Shown: positions 1 to 6,397, numbered from the stretch's first letter. The stretch is DNA of 10,242 nt from Gammaproteobacteria bacterium (GCA_030599435.1 JAUVNZ010000036.1:1-10242), one strand, 5' to 3'. The notes: a model not told the origin generated them from the letters alone. Numbers and translations are program-made.

Positions 1-748
1 CGGCATGGGGACTGGCTGATATGGGCACAGGTGTCTGAGACATTGTTGTCACCTGGGCCATAGGCGCCACCCCGGTATCTTTGCCGAGATCTACTCCCAT
101 AAATTTAAAACGGATGAAATCAACGACGGCGGTAATTTCTTCCGTCGACAATTGTGTACTGAAAGACGTCATCCCGGTACCAGGCCGACCATTGGTAACC
201 GCGTTAATCATGCGCTCACGGGTCAGATTGCTCTGCGCCTCTGGCGAGGTAAAATCCTTCGGTGGTGGGTTTAAGCCGTTTTGTGCCCAATAAGCTGAAT
301 TACCCTTATCACCGTGGCATACCGAGCAATACTCTGTATAAATTTTCTCTCCCAAACTTACGGCAACAGGGGTGCTACCCTGCTTTGCAGCCTTCACACG
401 CATGAAGTTAGTTCGAACATAATCAACCAGCGAGGCAATCTGAGTCTCTGACAAACGGCCTTTGTGCCCAACCATGGCTGTCCCGGGGCGACCATCGGTG
501 ACCGATTTGATCATGCGCTCGCGGGTTAACTCTATGGCTGCTTCTGCCGTGGTGAAATCACGTGGTTTGGGAGTCATTCCGGAGTGAGAACGGGTCTGGG
601 CATCACCCTTGTCACCGTGGCAAATCGAGCAATTATTGAGATACAGACTGGCCACTCCACCACTGGCCTCGGCAGCTAACAACGAATTTGACATCATGAT
701 CCCACCTACCAATACAAGGTTGGCCACTAACATACTGATTTTATTCAT
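1..748 (-). CDS. Exported diheme c-type cytochrome with two duplicated class I domains (C-terminus outside window)
   Basis: The frame opens at an ATG (746-748) and stays open to the left edge, giving 249 residues without a stop. Residues 1-26 look like a cleavable Sec signal (MNK start, hydrophobic stretch, LLAAEA). Two heme c sites follow, CSICH at 40-44 and CSVCH at 141-145. Each has a likely distal methionine about 50 residues later (M92 in RPGTAM, M193 in RPGTGM). The two halves align along their length: CHGDKG, then PRDF/PKDF, LTRERMI, GRPGT, and a C-terminal helix ending VDYVR/VDFIR. This points to internal duplication of a monoheme class I domain. The expected role is periplasmic electron shuttling; the redox partner is unknown. 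After about residue 218 the sequence becomes a Thr/Ser/Pro-rich linker, so a further domain or anchor may lie outside the window. The Shine-Dalgarno is poor (ACAGGG about 12 bases upstream). It is transcribed away from the pentaheme cytochrome gene. Confidence 0.9.
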   Translation of the reverse strand, partial: MNKISMLVANLVLVGGIMMSNSLLAAEASGGVASLYLNNCSICHGDKGDAQTRSHSGMTPKPRDFTTAEAAIELTRERMIKSVTDGRPGTAMVGHKGRLSETQIASLVDYVRTNFMRVKAAKQGSTPVAVSLGEKIYTEYCSVCHGDKGNSAYWAQNGLNPPPKDFTSPEAQSNLTRERMINAVTNGRPGTGMTSFSTQLSTEEITAVVDFIRFKFMGVDLGKDTGVAPMAQVTTMSQTPVPISASPHA

Positions 749-993
749 ATAATATAAAAACCCTGTTGATGCTGGACGAGATTAATCATCCTGTAAAAAT
801 TGAATTCGTAACCGGTTAAAAACCCAAATTGTGGCTTAAAAATCCCTTTTGCGCTACCCTAAAGCTAGTTAGCGTCTGGTCGATAGCCTTGTTAGACATT
901 GGATATTTCGACCTTTTTCAATACGTTAACAACATTATTTCAGGGGGCTGGCTGATTGTCACTTTAAGCGTGATAGTAGCCGGTAAGTAGTAG
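749..993. promoter_or_regulatory. Divergent intergenic region between two cytochrome genes
   Basis: This 245-base stretch must hold the promoters for the diheme cytochrome (minus strand) and the pentaheme cytochrome/NHL pair (plus strand), because both genes start here and point outward. I find no convincing -35/-10 pair for either direction. One 10-base perfect palindrome, TAACCGGTTA, lies at 809-818 and could be a regulator half-site pair, but it is short and may be chance. No ORF with coding character is seen. Confidence 0.4.
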
Positions 994-1812
994 GTGGTAC
1001 AAATCAGTTATATACCTTCACATTTGAACAAAACCCCACTGGGCATCAAGCTGGCGCTGACCATGCTAGTATTGTGTAGCCTTAGCTGGGCCACCTATGC
1101 CGTTGCCGAAGCTATTGTCGGCGACCCTGTGCTGGGTTCTGATGACCCGATCCTGGGCACCAAACATGATTTCACAGGCCTCAATGAACGCGCAGGTGTT
1201 ATCGCCATGTCAGGCGTCGCCTTCTCTGATTATGGCTATTCCTGCGTTTACTGCCATATACCCCCAGAAGAAGCAGGTACCGTTCCTTCTGATTTTGGTG
1301 GAATTGATGGCTGGAACCGCTACGTACCTGCTCTTAGTAGATACGAGCTTTATGACAGCCCTACTCTGGATAGTAGAACCGACGGCCCCAACCCCATCAG
1401 TATGTTATGTCTATCATGCCATGATGGCACCATGGCTGTTGATATGGTGGTCTTCAAACCCGCAACATTTGACCCAAGTCAGGACAATGCTATGCATATG
1501 CGCATTAATCCTGCCGATGATATTGAAAGTTGCGGTAAATGCCACAACGGCGAAGTTGCACACGATATAACCGTTAAAATGCTCGGTACTGATCTGAGGA
1601 ATGATCACCCTATATCCATGCGTTACGCGGGCCTTGACTATGATGATATAGATTTTCGTGCACCAGACAGCCCCAATGGTTTTAATAACGGTGTTAAGCT
1701 ATATAATGGTAACGTTGAATGCATGACTTGTCATAACGTGCATGATCCTTCAAAAGAACTGTTGTTACGAGCTAACGCCGAGGTCCTATGTTTCACTTGC
1801 CACATAAAATAA
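994..1812 (+). CDS. Exported pentaheme c-type cytochrome (paired CXXCH type)
   Basis: The 272-residue protein begins with GTG at 994; an in-frame TAG directly precedes it. No good Shine-Dalgarno is visible, and TTG 1024 or ATG 1063 are alternatives. Residues 15-40 form a Sec signal with a likely cut after AVAEA. Five CXXCH heme sites follow: CVYCH 84-88, CLSCH 139-143, CGKCH 180-184, CMTCH 243-247 and CFTCH 266-270. The mature part has exactly five other histidines (58, 168, 190, 205, 250), matching five bis-His hemes. The closely spaced last two sites, with NVH after the fourth, resemble paired-CXXCH domains, and KHDF near the N-terminus and NDHP recur in this cytochrome class. Multiheme proteins of this kind carry electrons across or outside the cell envelope. 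The neighbouring NHL lipoprotein fits a surface location. An OmcE/OmcS-like filament subunit is possible but unproven. Confidence 0.92.
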   Translation: MVQISYIPSHLNKTPLGIKLALTMLVLCSLSWATYAVAEAIVGDPVLGSDDPILGTKHDFTGLNERAGVIAMSGVAFSDYGYSCVYCHIPPEEAGTVPSDFGGIDGWNRYVPALSRYELYDSPTLDSRTDGPNPISMLCLSCHDGTMAVDMVVFKPATFDPSQDNAMHMRINPADDIESCGKCHNGEVAHDITVKMLGTDLRNDHPISMRYAGLDYDDIDFRAPDSPNGFNNGVKLYNGNVECMTCHNVHDPSKELLLRANAEVLCFTCHIK

Positions 1813-2918
1813 AAATAGCAATATTCGGGTCTTTTGTATTCAACATTTTTCTGCTAGCTAGCGGCGCCCTTTTGCTAACCGGCTGCGCTGGTGAAGAAAT
1901 AAAGCGAGAGCGACCTGTTCTTGCTTATCCTTCACCTCCCGATGAAGTTCGTTTTTATTATGAACGAACCATACACAGCAGCTTTGATATCAAAGAACTT
2001 ACAGCTAGCGACAAACTTCGCGCTTTTGCTACCGGCTCATATGGATCTGCGGAAGGTCTTGGAAAACCTTATGGCGTTGCCGTTTATCAGGGCCGAATAT
2101 ACGTAACAGACACACTCAAACGTGCCATTTTAATGTTTGATGTACCTGGTGGTAAATTCAAAGAATTTGGCAAAGAAGGTCCAGGCGCGCTGCGCAAACC
2201 AATCGGTATTGCTGCGTCATCCACTGGGGAAATATACGTTGCTGACAATACTGCCAAACGTGTTGTCGTTTTTGATAAGGATGGTAAATTCCTGCGCGCC
2301 TTCGGCAACCGAAGCATACTTAAGCGGCCCTCGGGTATTGCTGTCAGCCCAGATGGCCGTCGTGCATATGTAATTGATACAGGTGGCATCGATACTCAGG
2401 AACACCATCTCTATATCTTCAATGCACAAACAGGCGAGCTCGAGCGCACCGTAGGAACACGCGGGAAAGAAGAAGGCGAATTTAACTTAGCCCTGCAAGT
2501 CACTGCTGCAAAAGACGGTACGGTCTACGTAACAGACAGTGGTAATTTTCGAGTACAGGCCTTCTCAGCTGATGGCAATTTCAAATTAGCCTTTGGTAAG
2601 GTAGGAAGGAAAACAGGAAATTTTGCCCGGCCCAAAGGTATCGCAACTGATCCGGAAGGAAATATCTACGTAGTAGACTCCGCCTTTGGCAACTTTCAGA
2701 TATTCAGCAGTGATGCTCAGTTATTAATGTTTATCGGTGAGCGTGGGACACGAGATATACCTGGTCGGTACATGTTACCCGCTGGGATTGATGTAGATGA
2801 AGATGGGCGAATATACATCGTTGACCAATTCCATCGTAAGGTCGACATTTTCAGACCTGCCAGTGTGGCAACTGATAAAGGTTATTTAGGTGGCGAACAT
2901 AAGATAGTGAAAAAATAA
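1788..2918 (+). CDS. Six-bladed NHL-repeat beta-propeller lipoprotein
   Basis: The start ATG at 1788 lies inside the end of the pentaheme cytochrome gene (25-base overlap) and has GAGG four bases upstream, so translation is probably coupled. Residues 9-32 are hydrophobic and end in the lipobox LTGC, with lipidated Cys33 and Ala at +2, consistent with outer-membrane sorting. A short linker (RPVLAYPSPPDEVRFYY, residues 42-58) resembles the lead-in of NHL lipoproteins beside multiheme cytochromes. Six NHL blades follow, each marked by YVxD or YIVD at about residues 105, 150, 194, 247, 294 and 343. Most are preceded by a P-x-GIA type strand and followed by a xxVxxFD type strand. This gives a complete six-bladed propeller. 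NHL propellers bind protein or nucleic acid partners and have no general enzymatic role. With this gene order the likely partner is the cytochrome, for example in assembly or anchoring; that is inference. Confidence 0.9.
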   Translation: MFHLPHKIKIAIFGSFVFNIFLLASGALLLTGCAGEEIKRERPVLAYPSPPDEVRFYYERTIHSSFDIKELTASDKLRAFATGSYGSAEGLGKPYGVAVYQGRIYVTDTLKRAILMFDVPGGKFKEFGKEGPGALRKPIGIAASSTGEIYVADNTAKRVVVFDKDGKFLRAFGNRSILKRPSGIAVSPDGRRAYVIDTGGIDTQEHHLYIFNAQTGELERTVGTRGKEEGEFNLALQVTAAKDGTVYVTDSGNFRVQAFSADGNFKLAFGKVGRKTGNFARPKGIATDPEGNIYVVDSAFGNFQIFSSDAQLLMFIGERGTRDIPGRYMLPAGIDVDEDGRIYIVDQFHRKVDIFRPASVATDKGYLGGEHKIVKK

Positions 2919-3074
2919 ATAATCGCCCTAAATATTTTAGATTTCCGCTAACACTTCTCTAAAATTTAGCCTTAAACACTAGTCCTAAACGTTTACTTAA
3001 ATTCTTCTATACGACTAACAAAAGTGACCTCCGGAAATGGTCGCTGCAACTCCTTACTATAAAAGTTCGTCATA
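2919..3074. other. Convergent intergenic region
   Basis: An AT-rich stretch separates the end of the plus-strand NHL gene from the end of the minus-strand block. An imperfect inverted repeat, CTAAATATTTTAG at 2928-2940 and CTAAAATTTAG at 2959-2969, could fold with a two-base bulge and an 18-base loop. It lacks a following T-run on the plus strand, so it is a poor intrinsic terminator. No coding potential is seen. Confidence 0.4.
3018..3045 (-). terminator. Candidate weak terminator for the minus-strand block
   Basis: On the minus strand, AGCGACC (3039-3045) can pair with GGTCACT (3023-3029), giving seven pairs including one G-U, with a nine-base loop. TTTGTT follows. It lies 30 bases beyond the last minus-strand ORF, which is the right place for an operon end, but the T-run is interrupted and the stem is short. 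Confidence 0.35.
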
Positions 3075-3428
3075 TTACACACCCTGGCTGTAACGAATAC
3101 GAGTATTAACAGGTAACTGTGTTTTCGGGCCTGCCAACCAGACCATTTTCCCCTGGTTCAATACCTGAAGATAACTGTACGCCTCTGTATGCAGAACTTG
3201 TTTAATGACGCCTTCATTCGGCAAGGCAGGACCATTATTTTTCTGGGCCTGAAATCGTAGCTGGTAAGCATCTCGATCCTGGGTATTACCCCAAAACCCA
3301 GGATCTCCCTCCGAGTTAATTGATGCAACCTCAACACTGCGCAAATAACCATTACGATTAGTGCCACCCAGTACATACAAATGGTTTTTGTGTACTAGCG
3401 CACTAAACATAGCCCTCACCACAGTCAT
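3075..3428 (-). pseudogene. Probable remnant: single Kelch motif joined to a small OB-fold-like C-terminal domain
   Basis: This 117-residue ORF has no signal peptide although all its neighbours are exported. Residues 1-47 are one Kelch repeat (VRAMFSALVHKNHLYVLGG, then EVASIN and GDPGFWG), where a working propeller needs four to seven. Kelch-like sequence (SSQETTAM) continues in frame upstream of the ATG until a TAA at 3450-3452, which suggests a larger gene lost its 5' part. Residues 70-117 are a separate module with the pattern GVIKQV-YSYLQV-VWLAGPKTQLPVNTRI. It resembles small OB-fold-like domains attached to periplasmic redox proteins (NrfJ-like); this assignment is from memory and tentative. 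A weak AGGA lies 10 bases before the ATG, so expression of the short form is not excluded. It is 70 bases downstream of the second Reg_prop gene and is the last gene of the block. Confidence 0.55.
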
Positions 3429-3498
3429 CGCGGTAGTTTCCTGCGAGGATTAACCTGGCAGGGTTTTTACTTGATCGTCCCAGCAGAAACAACTTAAA

Positions 3499-4692
3499 TT
3501 ATTTATATCCGGTGATCCTCGCCACACCACCAAAACTGCCAACCCACAAACTGCCGTCAGACGCTTTTGCAAGTGAAAACACATTGTCGGCAAACAAGCC
3601 ATCAGCCTTGGTCAAAACAGTAAACCCTTCGCCTGTCGGTGCAGGACGAGCTAGACCTTTATTAGTACCAATCCACATTGTCGCGCCGGGATCTTTGTGT
3701 AGCATAAATACATGATTGCCTGGCAAACCATCTTTCATTGTGTATGTTTTCCAGTCTTTGCCGTCAAAGCGTGATAAACCACCTCCCCAGGTACCGCACC
3801 ATACGTTGCCTTCTTCATCAACAATCATGGAAACGATGTAATTAGGATTGTAACCAACCTTAATATCACTCAAGCCCTGTTCTGCTTTCTGTCTAGCATG
3901 GTGTTTTGACGCCTTGGCAGGGTCATTAGTGAAGGTAATATCGTCTTTCACTAAATTGTAAGCTGCACCTAAACCATCTTCATGTTTCCAGTTGGTCCAT
4001 TTACGGTCTTTAAACCTTGCTAATCCACCTTCTGTTGCAAACCATATTTCACCATTTTTACCAATTTTAATACTGTAAACCCAGTCATTCGGCAATCCAC
4101 CTTTGGTATTTTCGACAGTAAATGTTTCCCAAGCGGATGGATCATCCATATTTCCTTTGGGCACACGATTCGCACCAGACCAGGTGGCAATCCAGTAATC
4201 GCCATTTGCATCTTCTGCAACATCATAAACAAACTGATCGGCCAGGCCATCGGGAATATTATAATTTTTCCATTTATCCGTGTCTGGCGAATACATAGAC
4301 AAACCACCGCCATAGGTGCCAATAATAATTTTTCCGCGTAGTTTGCTAACGTGAAACACGCCATTAGAAATCAGACTTTTGTTTTTAACATCATATAATT
4401 TGTAGTCATTGCTTGTTAAATCATAGCGTATCGCTCCACCCGATGTGCCAACCCAGACATCATTACCATCAGCTAGTATGCCTTTAACGTTACGATTACC
4501 CACACGAAAGTGTGCGAATTTTATTTTCGACTCAGTCTGGTCGGGAAGCAAATCAACTGCTTCTTGCGATGTTTCTCCTGCTGCCGCTTCATCTTCTGAT
4601 GGCTTTTGTTTCGTGCCAAAATTATAGGCACCAACAATCAAGCCACCCACAACAACTATACCAATAGCCAAACCTTTTGAACTAATATTCAC
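3499..4692 (-). CDS. Membrane-anchored seven-bladed propeller of the two-component-regulator (Reg_prop) type
   Basis: Translation starts at GTG 4692 with a strong GGAGG (4698-4702) five bases upstream. Residues 7-24 form one hydrophobic segment without a lipobox Cys; it is either an uncleaved N-terminal anchor or a signal peptide. A charged linker (30-60) follows. Seven repeats with the Reg_prop core W-x-G-T-x-G-G occur at about residues 79-91, 122-135, 166-177, 216-227, 298-309, 339-350 and 382-393, most of them preceded by a GL-x-x-x-V-Y/F segment, giving a closed seven-bladed propeller. A 40-residue insert (243-282) separates blades four and five. Reg_prop domains usually form the sensory part of hybrid histidine kinases. 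Here no kinase, HTH or response-regulator domain is attached, so the protein is a free-standing periplasmic or surface propeller. It is a paralogue of the upstream neighbour. Confidence 0.88.
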   Translation of the reverse strand: MNISSKGLAIGIVVVGGLIVGAYNFGTKQKPSEDEAAAGETSQEAVDLLPDQTESKIKFAHFRVGNRNVKGILADGNDVWVGTSGGAIRYDLTSNDYKLYDVKNKSLISNGVFHVSKLRGKIIIGTYGGGLSMYSPDTDKWKNYNIPDGLADQFVYDVAEDANGDYWIATWSGANRVPKGNMDDPSAWETFTVENTKGGLPNDWVYSIKIGKNGEIWFATEGGLARFKDRKWTNWKHEDGLGAAYNLVKDDITFTNDPAKASKHHARQKAEQGLSDIKVGYNPNYIVSMIVDEEGNVWCGTWGGGLSRFDGKDWKTYTMKDGLPGNHVFMLHKDPGATMWIGTNKGLARPAPTGEGFTVLTKADGLFADNVFSLAKASDGSLWVGSFGGVARITGYK

Positions 4693-4713
4693 AACAACCT
4701 CCGATTAACTAAG

Positions 4714-4730
4714 TGTCAGTTTTACTGACA
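4714..4730. other. Short perfect hairpin in the leader of the second propeller gene
   Basis: TGTCAGT (4714-4720) and ACTGACA (4724-4730) form a seven-pair stem with a three-base loop. It lies 11 bases upstream of the Shine-Dalgarno of the gene starting at 4692 and directly follows the T-run of the preceding hairpin on the minus strand. It could protect the 5' end of a processed transcript; its role is unknown. Confidence 0.45.
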
Positions 4731-4732
4731 GC

Positions 4733-4764
4733 AAAAAATCATAAGTGAGACTAAAAGTCTCACT
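4733..4764 (-). terminator. Intergenic hairpin with T-run between the two propeller genes
   Basis: On the minus strand the nine-base arms AGTGAGACT (4756-4764) and AGTCTCACT (4744-4752) form a perfect stem with a TTT loop. TATGA and then a run of six T follow (4733-4738). The stem begins four bases after the TGA stop of the upstream propeller gene. The five-base gap before the T-run makes it an imperfect intrinsic terminator, so partial termination, attenuation or 3'-end protection are all possible. It is homologous to the hairpin at 5975-5995, with one compensatory pair change. Confidence 0.55.
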
Positions 4765-4768
4765 AAAT

Positions 4769-5932
4769 TCATGGTTTCCCTAATAGCATCACACCAGAAC
4801 GACTACCTACCCACACTTGTCCATTCGAAGTTGGCGCAATAGTGTAAACATTGTTATCTAACAAACCATTTGACCGATTAAAACCATGCCAGGTTTTACC
4901 ATCGAAATAGGATAATCCCCCATTGGTTCCAATCCACAATCCGCCTTTTTTATCCTGAGCTATACTGTAAACAACATTACCTGCCAAACCATCTTTGACG
5001 GTGTAGTTTGTCCATGTCTTACCGTCAAAATGACTCACCCCTCCACCCCAGGTACCGGCCCAAACAGTGTCATCCTGACTAACAATAAGGTCAAAAACAT
5101 AATTGGAATTATAGGACTGCTGGCCTTCCGACATTACACTCAGATCATGACGCGATCGAGTGCCCAAACCGGTATTGGTGCTTAAAGGCAGATTTTGTTC
5201 ATTGTCTGCACCAAGTCCATCTTTGTGTGTCCACGTTTGCCATGTTTTTCCGTCAAACATATTGACACCACCCTCGGTACCAATCCAGATTCTATCTTTT
5301 GAATCAACATCAAGACCATACACCCACTCGTTCACTAACTCGCCTAAATAGGTATGAAATTTTTCCTTCACGGGATCGAATCGATTTAAACCAGCCCATG
5401 TACCTATCCATAGTGTGCCATCAGCTTGTTCAGTAAAAGAATAGACCCAGTAGTCGGCAAGTCCATGCATTGGAAAATAAGTTTTCCATTTTTTATCTAC
5501 AGAATATTGGGAGATACCTCCACCGTTAGTACCAAACCAGCGATTACCTTTCGCATCAACATGGATCCCGAAAACATACTCGTTGGCCAAACCATGCTCG
5601 CGTGTATAAGTGCCAGCCAAATTATTATCAGTAAGATTGACTTCCAGAACACCAACACTGGTACCAACCCATAATGTCTTACTCTTTTTATCAACCGCCA
5701 TGGAGCGAACATAAACATTATCACCAACATTAAACGTTTCGAGCACACGATAGCCGCTTGTATTTACTGCCTGAGTGGTAACATTAGGGGAGGTTTGAGC
5801 AGCAACCTGAGCTGTGGCTACTGAAGCAGGTTTTGTGGTTTCTACAGATGAAGATTTATCATCGGAACAGGCCGACAACCCTGCTGCCAACAATACAGGT
5901 AATAGAAATATTTTTATTTTCAAACTTTGCAT
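4769..5932 (-). CDS. Seven-bladed propeller lipoprotein of the two-component-regulator (Reg_prop) type
   Basis: The 387-residue product has a classic lipoprotein signal: MQSLKIK, a hydrophobic core, then LSAC with Cys22 as the lipidated residue and Ser at +2, which favours the outer membrane. A Ser/Thr/Ala-rich linker runs to about residue 58. Seven Reg_prop repeats follow at about residues 87, 131, 174, 215, 290, 332 and 373 (LWVGT, RWFGT, LWIGT, IWIGT, VWAGT, LWIGT, VWVGS). The segments before most blades carry HGLAxxYVF or DGLAGNVVY patterns. A 34-residue insert (242-275) lies between blades four and five, at the same place as in the downstream paralogue. No kinase or DNA-binding domain is attached. 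The start ATG has AGAGG only at a 12-base distance, beside a hairpin arm, so initiation may be structure-dependent. A role as scaffold or sensor at the envelope for the adjacent cytochromes is inference. Confidence 0.9.
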   Translation of the reverse strand: MQSLKIKIFLLPVLLAAGLSACSDDKSSSVETTKPASVATAQVAAQTSPNVTTQAVNTSGYRVLETFNVGDNVYVRSMAVDKKSKTLWVGTSVGVLEVNLTDNNLAGTYTREHGLANEYVFGIHVDAKGNRWFGTNGGGISQYSVDKKWKTYFPMHGLADYWVYSFTEQADGTLWIGTWAGLNRFDPVKEKFHTYLGELVNEWVYGLDVDSKDRIWIGTEGGVNMFDGKTWQTWTHKDGLGADNEQNLPLSTNTGLGTRSRHDLSVMSEGQQSYNSNYVFDLIVSQDDTVWAGTWGGGVSHFDGKTWTNYTVKDGLAGNVVYSIAQDKKGGLWIGTNGGLSYFDGKTWHGFNRSNGLLDNNVYTIAPTSNGQVWVGSRSGVMLLGKP

Positions 5933-5950
5933 AAGGATTGTGAGCCTCTA

Positions 5951-5995
5951 AGTCTCGCTAATGAGAAAAATATAAGCGAGACTAAGAGTCTCGCT
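5951..5995 (-). promoter_or_regulatory. Three-arm hairpin region (attenuator-like) before the first propeller gene
   Basis: On the minus-strand RNA, AGCGAGACU (5987-5995) can pair perfectly over nine bases with AGUCUCGCU (5975-5983) across a CUU loop; a U-rich stretch (UAUAUUUUU, 5966-5974) follows, giving a terminator-like hairpin. A second exact copy of AGCGAGACU (5951-5959) lies further downstream and can pair with the same middle arm, which would break the first hairpin. This third arm ends one base before the only Shine-Dalgarno-like AGAGG (5945-5949) of the next gene. The layout permits two exclusive folds. Whether it acts as a switch is inference. Confidence 0.5.
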
Positions 5996-6004
5996 AAACT
6001 GGTA

Positions 6005-6319
6005 CTAAAACAGCGTCCTTAGGTGCGCAATAACATCCAGGATTTCGTCATCAGTAATAACACCTTCAAAAGCCGGCATTACTCCCTTGCCTTTTTTAAT
6101 AAAGCTCATAATTTCCTGATCTGACTTCATTAACCCCTGACCCAGTGTAAAGTTAGGAAGTTCAGTCATCATAGGACGACCATTAGACCCGTGGCAACCC
6201 GCACAACGAGCGGCATAAATACCTCGCCCTTTTGTTGGGTCACCCGCCATTGATGCGCCCATCGTCAGCATCAACACAGAAAACGTAAATAAACGAATTA
6301 CATTCATTCTATTTTTCAT
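6005..6319 (-). CDS. Small exported monoheme class I cytochrome c
   Basis: Two adjacent ATG codons (6322 and 6319) are possible starts. AGGAG (6326-6330) is six bases from the second and only three from the first, so 6319 is preferred (104 residues). A Sec signal ends near GASMAG, giving a mature protein of about 78 residues. It contains one heme c site, CAGCH (residues 39-43 from this start), a likely distal methionine in KGVMPAF (residue 81), and a C-terminal helix, DDEILDVIAHLRTLF. This is the usual minimal class I c fold, a soluble periplasmic electron carrier. It lies 78 bases after ccmI and on the same strand, and just before the two propeller genes. It may be transcribed with the ccm genes or from its own promoter at 6358-6386. 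Confidence 0.92.
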   Translation of the reverse strand: MKNRMNVIRLFTFSVLMLTMGASMAGDPTKGRGIYAARCAGCHGSNGRPMMTELPNFTLGQGLMKSDQEIMSFIKKGKGVMPAFEGVITDDEILDVIAHLRTLF

Positions 6320-6357
6320 CATCTTCTCCTATATAAATCCTTTCCTAATAAACCTTC

Positions 6358-6386
6358 TCAATATTATTTAAAAGAAAATATTTCAA
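6358..6386 (-). promoter_or_regulatory. Candidate sigma70-type promoter for the monoheme cytochrome and propeller genes
   Basis: On the minus strand, TTGAAA (6381-6386) is followed after 17 bases by TATTGA (6358-6363). The -35 element is close to consensus, the -10 element is weak, and the spacing is ideal. It would start transcription near 6350, about 30 bases before the start codon. The region is very AT-rich, so chance matches are likely. Confidence 0.25.
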
Positions 6387-6397
6387 ACTTACAGGAT

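Noticed and set aside
81..293. Plus-strand frame inside the left-edge region
   Set aside because: The minus strand here encodes the second heme domain of a clear diheme cytochrome, so the plus frame is a shadow.
809..818. TAACCGGTTA palindrome as a defined operator
   Set aside because: It occurs once, is only ten bases long, and matches no regulator box I can name with confidence.
1097..1570. 157-residue plus-strand frame inside the pentaheme cytochrome gene
   Set aside because: It is an out-of-frame shadow of a gene with five heme motifs and has no recognisable domain.
994..1812. The pentaheme protein as a NapC/NirT, NrfA or OmcS orthologue
   Set aside because: There is no NapC-type uncleaved anchor with its heme pattern, no CXXCK site as in NrfA, and five rather than six hemes, so no specific ortholog name is justified.
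2928..2969. AT-rich inverted repeat after the NHL gene as a terminator
   Set aside because: The arms are nearly all A/T, have a bulge and an 18-base loop, and no T-run follows on the plus strand. It is mentioned only within the intergenic entry.
4020..4364. Minus-strand 114-residue frame rich in Met and Cys
   Set aside because: It is an alternative frame of the Reg_prop gene on the same strand and shows no repeats or signal peptide.
3499..5932. The two Reg_prop proteins as sensor kinases or response regulators
   Set aside because: After the last blade each chain ends within a few residues; there is no HisKA, HATPase, receiver or HTH region.
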